64,000 bases of DNA from Aggregicoccus sp. 17bor-14. Lineage in GTDB: Bacteria; Myxococcota; Myxococcia; Myxococcales; Myxococcaceae. Under the pieces are notes generated by a model. That model was not told where the DNA came from, searched no databases, and was given only the letters and a program-made list of their open reading frames with translations. Position numbers and translations under genes: made by a program. The DNA lies in NCBI RefSeq assembly GCF_009659535.1, contig NZ_VJZZ01000004.1, positions 310,001 to 374,000 of the forward strand, read 5' to 3'. Of the stretch, positions 45,103-54,332 are shown piece by piece (the first letter of the stretch is position 1; each line of letters starts with the position of its first letter).

Positions 45103-46323
45103 CTAGCCGCGGTTCACGCCGTACTCGCGCGGCTCGACGCTCTCGTCGGGCCGCACGGTGAAGTCGATGCGGCCGAGCTCGCGCCCGTCCGCCGTCTCCA
45201 CGCCCACGCGCCAGTGGCCCGGCTGGTAGTTCTGCTTGAAGGCGAAGCCGCGGAAGCCCTCGTCGCGGCCGCCCGAGATGGTGAGGGGAATCGCGTCGTG
45301 GCTCACCCAGCCACGGCGCGGGTCCTCGAAGGTCCAGCGCAGGTACACCTGGTCGCGAAAGCGCGTGGGCGCGAAGATGCGCACGAAGCAGTAGACGCGG
45401 TCCCCCGCGCGCGCCGCGAAGTCCTGGTCCCCGCGGTGCCACAGCTTCCAGCTCGGCTGCAGGTGCAGCAGCCGGTACTCCGCGCCCAGCTTCTCCACCC
45501 CGTGGTAGATGCCGATGTCCTGCACCGCGAGCGGCACCGGCGGAATGGCGCGCGCGAAGTAGAGCCCGAGCAGCAGCGCCTGCACGCCGAGCCCCGGCAC
45601 CAGCACCCGCCGCAGCGCCGCGGGGCGCCCCCGCCAGCGCGCGACGAAGCGCGAGAGCCCCCAGACCGCGAGCGCCCCCACCCCCACCGCCGCGGCGAAG
45701 AGCCAGCTGCTCAGGAAGCCCACCAGCACCGGCAGCAGGTACGCGAGGTAGAAGGTCACGCACAGGCTGTAGAGCCCGACGCGCACCACCGGGCCCAGGC
45801 GCCGAAAGCGCGGCAGCTCGTTCGCCAGCAGCAGCAGGAAGAGCACCGCGAGGAACGCGAACGCGGTGAGCCCCGAGGCGCTCTTGAAGAAGAAGAGCGT
45901 GTACGAGCTGAGCAGGCTGCCGAAGAGGAAGTGCAGCGCGTCCTCGCTGAAGCGGTGCACGCGCGCGATGAGCCTCGGCGGCGTCTCGCCGTTGCCCCAG
46001 CGCTGCTCGAGCAGCAGGAGCCCGCCGAGCAGCAGCAGGTAGCCGCCCTGCTGCAGCAGCGTGGCCGCGCTGTCGATGCGCCCCAGCGTGAGCACGTCCC
46101 ACGCGAAGCCTGCGAAGAAGAAGAGCGCGATCTCCGCGCGCGCGTGCGCCGCGCGAAACGCCTGCACCCGGTCCACCAGCGTGGGCGTCTTCGCGGTGGG
46201 GGTGAGGTCCTCGAGGTCTATTTCGACGGCCGGGGCGGGCACGACCGGAGCGACCGCGTTCGCCGTCGGGGCGGAGACGGGCTGCGCGAGGGGCGCGTCT
46301 GAATCGAGGAGCTCGTTCTTCAT
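45103..46323 (-). CDS. Membrane protein with C-terminal DUF2914 domain
   Basis: The 406-aa protein has a Pro/Ala/Val-rich N-terminal tail (1-45), about seven hydrophobic helices (65-260; the arrangement resembles DUF5924 proteins) and a periplasmic DUF2914 domain (about 300-400: GDRVYCFVRIFAPTRFRDQVYLRWTF..., ISGGRDEGFRGFAFKQNYQPGHWRVGVET). DUF2914 proteins have no known function; the domain resembles an Ig-like or transglutaminase-associated beta domain. Its start (46323) is separated from grxD by a palindromic repeat, so co-transcription is uncertain. Confidence 0.8.
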   Translation of the reverse strand: MKNELLDSDAPLAQPVSAPTANAVAPVVPAPAVEIDLEDLTPTAKTPTLVDRVQAFRAAHARAEIALFFFAGFAWDVLTLGRIDSAATLLQQGGYLLLLGGLLLLEQRWGNGETPPRLIARVHRFSEDALHFLFGSLLSSYTLFFFKSASGLTAFAFLAVLFLLLLANELPRFRRLGPVVRVGLYSLCVTFYLAYLLPVLVGFLSSWLFAAAVGVGALAVWGLSRFVARWRGRPAALRRVLVPGLGVQALLLGLYFARAIPPVPLAVQDIGIYHGVEKLGAEYRLLHLQPSWKLWHRGDQDFAARAGDRVYCFVRIFAPTRFRDQVYLRWTFEDPRRGWVSHDAIPLTISGGRDEGFRGFAFKQNYQPGHWRVGVETADGRELGRIDFTVRPDESVEPREYGVNRG

Positions 46324-46340
46324 GGGCGCGGGGTGGGGAA

Positions 46341-46384
46341 TCCGCTTCCCCCACCCCGACCCTCTCCCAGAGGGAGAGGGAGGG
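46341..46384. repeat. Palindromic intergenic repeat, copy C (inverted)
   Basis: CCACCCCGACCCTCTCCC then AGAGGGAGAGGGAGGG carries the same core as the other copies in the opposite orientation, with an outer TTCCCCC stretch that can pair with an upstream GGGGAA. It exactly fills the gap between the grxD stop and the DUF2914 gene start. Confidence 0.75.
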
Positions 46385-46696
46385 CTACTTCGCGGCCACC
46401 ATCTGCTGCAGCTCGCCGCGCTCGGCCAGCTCGCGCACGATGTCGCAGCCGCCCACGAACTGCCCGTTGATGAAGACCTGCGGGATGGTGGGCCAGTTCG
46501 TGTACTGCTTGATGCCGTCGCGCACCTCGGGATCGGCGAGCACGTCCACCGTGTGCACGTCGCCCAGCGGCGCCAGGACCTGCAGCGTGGCGGCGGAGAA
46601 GCCGCACTGGGGGAACAGCTTGTTGCCCTTCATGTAGAGGACGATCTTGTGGTTGCGCGTTTCGTCGTCGAAGCGCTTCTTGAGCTCGGGGGTCAT
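46385..46696 (-). CDS. grxD: Monothiol glutaredoxin (Grx4/GrxD family)
   Basis: The 103-aa protein has the CGFS active site (LFPQCGFSAATLQVL) and the TIPQVFINGQFVGGCDIV glutathione-binding segment. CGFS glutaredoxins bind a labile [2Fe-2S] cluster with glutathione and deliver iron-sulfur clusters, usually together with BolA proteins. The bolA-type gene is 33 bp upstream on the same strand, so the pair form one unit. ATG 46696 with GGAGAGAC upstream is preferred over a longer frame. Confidence 0.95.
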   Translation of the reverse strand: MTPELKKRFDDETRNHKIVLYMKGNKLFPQCGFSAATLQVLAPLGDVHTVDVLADPEVRDGIKQYTNWPTIPQVFINGQFVGGCDIVRELAERGELQQMVAAK

Positions 46697-46728
46697 GCGT
46701 CTCTCCGTAACGGGGAATGCGCCGCTTT

Positions 46729-46992
46729 TCAGCGGGCGCCGCCGAGCTTCTGCCACTGCTCGGGCGAATAGGTCTTGAGCGCGAGCGCGTGCAGCTCGCC
46801 GGTCTCCAGCAGGTCCTTCAAGGGCGCGTAGACCATCTGGTGCTGCTGCACCATGCCCTTGCCCACGAAGGCACTGCTCACCACGCGCGCCTCGAAGTGG
46901 TCTCCGGTGCCGGTGGTGTCCACCACCTGCACCTCGGAGCCCTCGGGCAGCGCCGCGCCGATGCGACGGCGGATCATCTCGGGGTCCAGCAT
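46729..46992 (-). CDS. bolA: BolA-family protein
   Basis: The 87-aa protein has the BolA/KH-like fold: MIRRRIGAALPEGSEVQVVDTTGTGDHFEARVVSSAFVGKGMVQQHQMVYAPL with the invariant His that ligates a shared Fe-S cluster. It acts with monothiol glutaredoxin (adjacent gene) in iron-sulfur or iron homeostasis. Its ATG shares one base with the stop of the upstream yqgE gene (TGATG), so translation is coupled. Confidence 0.94.
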   Translation of the reverse strand: MLDPEMIRRRIGAALPEGSEVQVVDTTGTGDHFEARVVSSAFVGKGMVQQHQMVYAPLKDLLETGELHALALKTYSPEQWQKLGGAR

Positions 46993-47537
46993 CAGTTGAG
47001 TCCCTTTCCCATCACCAGCATCGCGGGGTCTACCCCCATCTGGCGCACGAGGGAATCCCAGACCTCGTCCGGCGACAGCTCGAGCACGGGCGCGCGCGCG
47101 GCCTCGGTGAACAGCCACGAGCCCTGCGCCATCTCCTGCTCCAGCTGGTGCGGCCCCCACCCCGCGTAGCCGAGGCAGAAGCGCACCCGGGCCTCCGGCG
47201 CGCTGAGCAGCGGGGTGAGCGCGTCCATGGTGACGCTGAGGTAGAGGCCCGGCAGCAGCGTGTGCTTCTCGGCCACCTCGGCGTCGTCGTGCAGCACGAA
47301 GCCGCGCTGCGGCTCCACCGGGCCGCCGAGGAACACCGGCTCCTTCGCGCGGGCCGGGGCGCAGGGCAGCCCCTGGCCCGTCGCGAGGTCACCGAGCGCG
47401 AGCGGGGTGGCGCGGTTGATGACGATGCCCATCGACCCCGCCTCCGAGTGCTCGAGCATGAGCACCACGGCGCGGTGGAAGTTGGGGTCGCCGAGCTGGG
47501 GCATGGCCAGCAGGAAGCCGGGCGCGAGCGTCTTCAC
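46992..47537 (-). CDS. UPF0301 (YqgE/AlgH) family protein
   Basis: The protein (181 aa from GTG 47537) has the family start LAPGFLLAMPQLGDPNFHRAVVLMLEHSEAGSMGIVINR and the conserved FLGGPVEPQRGFVLHDD and RFCLGYAGWGPHQLEQE. Its function is still unclear; in Pseudomonas AlgH affects alginate and other regulation. The start codon is uncertain, since GTG 47537 has no good ribosome binding site and an upstream ATG at 47630 adds 31 low-complexity residues; length favours the former. It is the first gene of the yqgE-bolA-grxD run. Confidence 0.88.
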   Translation of the reverse strand: MKTLAPGFLLAMPQLGDPNFHRAVVLMLEHSEAGSMGIVINRATPLALGDLATGQGLPCAPARAKEPVFLGGPVEPQRGFVLHDDAEVAEKHTLLPGLYLSVTMDALTPLLSAPEARVRFCLGYAGWGPHQLEQEMAQGSWLFTEAARAPVLELSPDEVWDSLVRQMGVDPAMLVMGKGLN

Positions 47538-47652
47538 AGAGGGAGCATCGGCCGTCCGGCGCCCCGCCGCAATCGGCGGCGCGGCCGGGCGGCGCTCCGC
47601 AGGCCGCCCCCTGGGCAAGGGCGGCCGCACCGAGCAGAAAGCTACGGGCGCA

Positions 47653-48102
47653 TCAGTGCCAGCTGGTGTGCTTCGACTGCAGCGCCTCGGCGAGCCGCTC
47701 CGGCATCACCGGCTTGCCGATGAAGAGGTCCGCGCCCAGGCCCTTGCACTTGCGCGCCATCGCCGCGTCCGACATGGCGCTCACGCCGATGAGGACCGCG
47801 TTGGGGAACTTCTCGCGCAGGCGCGACATGAGGGTGGCGCCGCTGCGGCCCGGCAGGAACACGTCCACCACGGCCGCGTCCATGCGCTTGTTGCGCACGG
47901 CGAACTCCGCCTCCTCGGCGCTGCCCACCGGCATCGGCTCGTAGCCCCAGCCGGAGAGCATCTCCACGAGGATCTCGCGGCTGGTGGGGTCGTCCTCCAC
48001 CACCAGCACCGAGCCGCGCACCTGCTCGAGCTTCAGGCCGTCGTCGCGCTCGAGAGGGGTCTCGGTGGTCATCACGGGGGTCTCGTCGGTGGTCAGCGAC
48101 AT
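47653..48102 (-). CDS. Stand-alone receiver-domain response regulator
   Basis: This 149-aa protein consists of a short acidic/Thr-rich N-terminus (about 25 residues) and one receiver domain (SVLVVEDDPTSREILVEML..., VVDVFLPGRSG with phospho-acceptor Asp, ...VSAMSD, ...FIGKPV with the conserved Lys). No output domain is present, so it probably works by protein contact or in a phosphorelay. The partner kinase is not next to it. ATG 48102 follows GAGAGACACC. The start upstream at 48186 is unlikely. Confidence 0.9.
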   Translation of the reverse strand: MSLTTDETPVMTTETPLERDDGLKLEQVRGSVLVVEDDPTSREILVEMLSGWGYEPMPVGSAEEAEFAVRNKRMDAAVVDVFLPGRSGATLMSRLREKFPNAVLIGVSAMSDAAMARKCKGLGADLFIGKPVMPERLAEALQSKHTSWH

Positions 48103-48207
48103 GGTGGTGTCTCTCGGGCGTGAAGAGTGTGCAGTGAAGGTCAAATCCCCGCCGCAGCAGGGGAATTCCCCCTCATCGCCCCACATTCGCGCACCCCCTC
48201 CCCTGCC

Positions 48208-49008
48208 TCAGGAGCGGCCGTGCGAGGCCCGCTGCAGCCCTTGCGCGGCGAGCGAGGCCCCCAGGACCAGGAGGACGAGCAGGCCCCAGGCCGGCAGCAC
48301 GACCCGCGTGCCGCCCTCGTACATGAGCGCGGCGTAGCTGGTGCCCAGGTAGCGCCCCAGGGACATGGGCTCCATCTGCGCGATGCCGAGGAAGCTCACC
48401 GTGCTCTCGGCGAGGATGGCCGCGGGCAGGCGGCTGAGGAACACCGCGAGCGCGAAGGGCCGCAGCGCGGGCCACAGGTGGACGCGCAGCAGGTGCGGCC
48501 CCCGGGCGCCCAGCGCGCGCGAGGCGGCGACGAACTCCTGCCCCTCGAGCGTGGCGAGGCGGTTGCGCAGCATGCGCGCGGGACCCGCCCAGCCGATGAG
48601 CGCGAGCGAGCCCACCATGAGTCCGAAGGGGCCGGGCGTTGCGCGCGGGTACGCATCCGCGAGCGACTGGCCGGCCAGCTGCAGCACCATCACCACCAGC
48701 ACGTCCGGCAGCGCGAAGAAGGCGTCCACGAGCCGCAGCACCCAGCGCTCCGCCGCCCCGCCCACCGCGCGCGCGAGCGCCGCCACGAGCAGCCCCAGCC
48801 CCGTGGACACCAGCGCCGCGCACAGCCCCACCGCGAGCGAGACCCAGAGTCCACCGAAGGCGAGCTCGCACACGCTGCGGTCCGGGCGCACGAGATCCAT
48901 CCCCAGCGGGCAGTGCTGCACGAGCGCGCCCGGCGCGAAGTGGGCGAGCACGAAGCTCCCCACCCCGAGCACGAGCAACAGCGCGAGTCCCACGCGCGCG
49001 CGCGTCAT
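48208..49008 (-). CDS. ABC transporter permease, DppC/OppC type
   Basis: This 266-aa membrane protein of the peptide/nickel binding-protein-dependent transport family has an N-terminal helix followed by five helices and the EAA-type loop AASRALGARGPHLLRVHLWPALRPFALAVFL. It is preceded by the DppB-type permease and a substrate-binding lipoprotein on the same strand; no ATPase gene is nearby. A palindromic repeat sits in the 46-bp gap before it. The substrate is probably a peptide or similar small molecule. Confidence 0.88.
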   Translation of the reverse strand: MTRARVGLALLLVLGVGSFVLAHFAPGALVQHCPLGMDLVRPDRSVCELAFGGLWVSLAVGLCAALVSTGLGLLVAALARAVGGAAERWVLRLVDAFFALPDVLVVMVLQLAGQSLADAYPRATPGPFGLMVGSLALIGWAGPARMLRNRLATLEGQEFVAASRALGARGPHLLRVHLWPALRPFALAVFLSRLPAAILAESTVSFLGIAQMEPMSLGRYLGTSYAALMYEGGTRVVLPAWGLLVLLVLGASLAAQGLQRASHGRS

Positions 49009-49012
49009 GGTC

Positions 49013-49049
49013 CTCCCTCTCCCCCTGGGAGAGGGTCGGGGTGAGGGAT
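49013..49049. repeat. Palindromic intergenic repeat, copy D
   Basis: CTCCCTCTCCCCCTGGGAGAGGG followed by TCGGGGTGAGGGA is a near-perfect copy of the family. It lies between the two permease genes of one transporter, i.e. inside a presumed operon. Confidence 0.8.
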
Positions 49050-49054
49050 GTGCG

Positions 49055-49951
49055 TCATCCCTGCGCCTCCCCGTCCCTCGCCCGAGGGTCCACGTTCAGC
49101 CGCACCAGCTCGACGCCAAACCCCACGGCCGCCACCATCCCCGCGAACGCCGTCGTCGTCACCACCACCACCGCCACCTGCTTCTGCAGCACGGCGAGGA
49201 CGTAGAGCTGCCCGAAGTACGGCAGGCCGAACACCCGCTCTGCCGCAAAGGAGCCCGCGAGCAGCGCGACGGCGAGCGGCCCCAGCGCATCGAGCAGCGC
49301 GGGCAGCAGGTTGGGCAGCACGTGGCGCCGCAGCACCTGCCCCTCGCTCAAGCCCTTGCCCCGCGCGGTGCGCACGTAGTCGCGCGCGAGCTCTCCCTGC
49401 AGCGTGTCCGCGAGCAGGCTGCCCAGCAGCACGCCGGGCCACACGGAGATGACCAGGGCTGCGCACAGCTCGGGCAGGTAGTGCCCGCGCTCCACCACCG
49501 CGGGGGCGAGCAGCAGCGCGGGGATGAACACGGGCGTGCCGAAGGCGAGCGCGGGCACGGCCTCCACGAGCGCTCCCCAGCGGCCCCGGCGCAGCCGCGC
49601 GCGCACGAGCGCGTAGGGCAGCGCCCACGCGAGCGCGAGCGCGAGCGCAATCGCCCCCACACCCACGCTGCCCGCGAGCTTCTCCAGGAGCTCCCCTCCC
49701 GTGACGCCCTGCGCGCTCGTCCCCAGGCGCTCGCCGCGCACGAGCTTCTGCCAGGGGCGCAGGAAGCCCAGCGGCTCGCCCAGGCCCAGGTCTCGCCGGT
49801 AGCTCGCCGCGAGCTCCGCGGACACCTGCCGCTTCGCATCGTCCTCGAGCGTGAGGGGCAGCGCCGCCATCAGGAAGTACGAGGCGAGCGCGACGAGCGG
49901 CACCAGCGCGAGCTGGCGGCCGAGGCGCTGGAAGACGCGGGCCGCGCTCAC
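49055..49951 (-). CDS. ABC transporter permease, DppB/OppB type
   Basis: From GTG 49951 the protein has 298 residues with about six helices. The EAA loop is DYVRTARGKGLSEGQVLRRHVLPNLLPALLDALG, the classic DppB-family signature. The GTG overlaps the stop of the binding-protein gene by four bases, so the two are translationally coupled. The N-terminal periplasmic loop between helices 1 and 2 (TLEDDAKRQVSAELAASYRRDLGLGEPL) is short but typical of the family. Confidence 0.9.
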   Translation of the reverse strand: MSAARVFQRLGRQLALVPLVALASYFLMAALPLTLEDDAKRQVSAELAASYRRDLGLGEPLGFLRPWQKLVRGERLGTSAQGVTGGELLEKLAGSVGVGAIALALALAWALPYALVRARLRRGRWGALVEAVPALAFGTPVFIPALLLAPAVVERGHYLPELCAALVISVWPGVLLGSLLADTLQGELARDYVRTARGKGLSEGQVLRRHVLPNLLPALLDALGPLAVALLAGSFAAERVFGLPYFGQLYVLAVLQKQVAVVVVTTTAFAGMVAAVGFGVELVRLNVDPRARDGEAQG

Positions 49952-51585
49952 GGAGCCCTCTCGCGCAGGGCGCGCAGGCTGAGGAAGTTGAAGGGGTCCA
50001 CCGTCAGCCCGTGCAGCGACTCGCGCGCGCGGTAGTAGCGGTCCGGGTGGTAGAGCGGCGCCACCACGGCCTGCTCTCCCAGCAGCAGCGCCTGCGCCTC
50101 GGCGTAGAGGGCGCGCGCGCGGCCCGCGTCGGCCTCCGCGTCCGCGCGGGCGAGCAGCGCCTCGAAGCGGGCCATGGGCTCTCCGCCCCCGGCCGTCTCC
50201 CAGCCCGTCTGGCTGTTGCCCTCGCGCTCGAAGAGGGTGAAGAAGGTGTTGGGGTGCGCGTAGTCCGCGCCCAGCCTGCGCAGGTACAGGTCCCACGTGC
50301 GCCGCCCGTCGGGCCCGCGGCGCGCCACTTCGGACGAGAAGTCCGAGCGCGCCTCGAGCCGCACCTGCACGCCGTAGCGCGCGAGCTGCGCGGCGATGCG
50401 CTCCGCGATGGCCACCTCCGGCACGAAGGACTCCCCCGAGCGGTACACGAGCCGCAGGGGGCGCTTCAGGCTCGCGAGCGCAGGCAGCGCCTGGCCCCGC
50501 GTGAAGTGCGGGAGCTGCTCCGCCTCCTCGGCCGTGGCCGCGCCGGGCAGCTCCGGGGGCAGGAGCGTGTGCGAGGCACGCGCCACCGGCAACAGCCCGC
50601 GCAAGAGCGCCTCGCGGTCCAGCGCCGCGGAGAGCGCGCGGCGCACCGCCGGATCCTCGAGCCCGGGGGCCTGCGTATTGAAGGCGAGGAAGTAGGTGGA
50701 GAGCAGCGGCTCGCGGCGCAGGTCCGGCGGAGGCACGCCGCGCAGCGCGAGCGCGCTGTCCACGAAGACGAAGCCCACCCGGCCCCGCTCGTAGAGCGCG
50801 GGGCCGATCTCGCTCTTGAGCAGGGTCACCACCGCGGGCTGCTGCTCTCCGGGCCCGAGCGGCGGCGGGAAGGCGGTGTGCGGATTCTTCACCAGGCGCA
50901 CGCGCTCGCCCGCGCGGTCCCAGCGCTCCACCCGCCACGGGCCCAGCGCGAGCGGGTGCCCGTCGCGCGGGCGGTCGTAGTAGTCGCGCACGCTCTCGGG
51001 GTCCTTGCCCGCGAGCAGGGCCGAGGGCGCCGGGAAGAAGAGGTACACGTTGGCGAGGCGCGCGAGGAAGTAGCTGCGCGGCTGCGCGAGCGTCACCTGC
51101 AGCGTGCGCGCATCGAGCGCCCTCACCCCCACCTGCGCGAGCGCCCGCTGCACCTCCTGCGCGCCGGCGCCCTGCTCCTGCAGCGCGAGCACGCGCTCGG
51201 CGCCCAGCAGGTCCGCCATCTCGCCGCGCTCTCGCCCCTGCAGCGCGCGCCGCCACGCGAAGGCGAAGTCCTCCGCCGTGAGCGGCGTCACCCCGTCCGA
51301 CCAGCGCACGTCCCCGCGCAGGTGGAAGGTGTAGCGCTCGTGGCCTGCCGCGTCCTCCTCGCGCTCCCAGCGCTCCGCGAGCCCGGGCGCCACCGTGTGG
51401 TCCGCGCGCAGCGTGGTCAGCCCGTACAGGGTCGCGAGCATCACCGGGTAGTTCACCCAGCTGGTGGGGTCCGAGTAGCTCGGGTCCAGCGTGGTGGGCA
51501 TCGCCGGCACCACCACCTTCACGCCCGCGTCCGGCTGGAAGCGGCACGCGCAGAGCGCGACGAGGAGGAGGAGCGGGAGGCGCAC
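49948..51585 (-). CDS. ABC transporter substrate-binding lipoprotein, peptide/OppA family (SBP_bac_5)
   Basis: The 545-aa protein starts at GTG 51585 with a lipoprotein signal ([12 protein letters not shown]). The family pattern is clear: [36 protein letters not shown] near the N-terminus, [52 protein letters not shown], and [16 protein letters not shown] near the end. It delivers a peptide or similar ligand to the permeases encoded just downstream. It is the first gene of a binding protein-permease-permease set. Confidence 0.93.
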   Translation of the reverse strand: MRLPLLLLVALCACRFQPDAGVKVVVPAMPTTLDPSYSDPTSWVNYPVMLATLYGLTTLRADHTVAPGLAERWEREEDAAGHERYTFHLRGDVRWSDGVTPLTAEDFAFAWRRALQGRERGEMADLLGAERVLALQEQGAGAQEVQRALAQVGVRALDARTLQVTLAQPRSYFLARLANVYLFFPAPSALLAGKDPESVRDYYDRPRDGHPLALGPWRVERWDRAGERVRLVKNPHTAFPPPLGPGEQQPAVVTLLKSEIGPALYERGRVGFVFVDSALALRGVPPPDLRREPLLSTYFLAFNTQAPGLEDPAVRRALSAALDREALLRGLLPVARASHTLLPPELPGAATAEEAEQLPHFTRGQALPALASLKRPLRLVYRSGESFVPEVAIAERIAAQLARYGVQVRLEARSDFSSEVARRGPDGRRTWDLYLRRLGADYAHPNTFFTLFEREGNSQTGWETAGGGEPMARFEALLARADAEADAGRARALYAEAQALLLGEQAVVAPLYHPDRYYRARESLHGLTVDPFNFLSLRALRERAP

Positions 51586-51614
51586 GGGCGGGAGCGTTGT
51601 ACCGCGGCCCGCAT

Positions 51615-51660
51615 GGAAAATGCGAAGGCCGCCTCGTGCGCGGTGGCACGGGCGGCCTCT
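51615..51660 (-). terminator. Terminator downstream of lon
   Basis: Read on the minus strand, AGGCCGCC..GTGC and GCAC..GGCGGCCT form a long stem (51626-51659) followed by TCGCATTTT. It lies between lon and the divergently placed binding-protein gene promoter region and would stop lon transcripts. Confidence 0.8.
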
Positions 51661-51664
51661 TCAA

Positions 51665-51690
51665 TCCCTCTCCCCGGGGGAGAGGGAGGA
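51665..51690. repeat. Palindromic intergenic repeat, copy E (short)
   Basis: TCCCTCTCCCCGGGGGAGAGGGAGGA contains the palindromic core of the repeat family without the GGGGTGAGGG tail. It lies just downstream of the lon stop codon, before its terminator. Confidence 0.6.
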
Positions 51691-51694
51691 CGCA

Positions 51695-54139
<2,445 letters not shown>

Positions 54140-54192
54140 GCGCGCGCCACCTAGACGGCCGGCTGGTGCGAGCCAGCGGGCCCCTGGAAAGT

Positions 54193-54235
54193 CGCTCGGT
54201 GGGCAGAAGGCTCACCGAGCGGAACGGTTGCTATA
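54193..54235 (-). promoter_or_regulatory. Presumed lon promoter -10 and adjoining inverted repeat
   Basis: On the minus strand a -10-like TATAGC (54230-54235) is followed about 9 bases later by a perfect 9-bp inverted repeat: CGCTCGGTG and CACCGAGCG with an 11-bp spacer (54193-54221). The repeat would span about +3 to +31 of the transcript, a position suited to a repressor operator or a 5' hairpin. No convincing -35 was found. The rest of 54140-54332 shows nothing else. Confidence 0.45.
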
Positions 54236-54332
54236 ACACGGCGATTTTTCGAAGCGTTCCCGGGTGAAGGTGGGGGAACGCGCTGCTGCCATCAAGGGAG
54301 GGCGTGTGGGCCCTACCCGTACGGCCGCTCCG

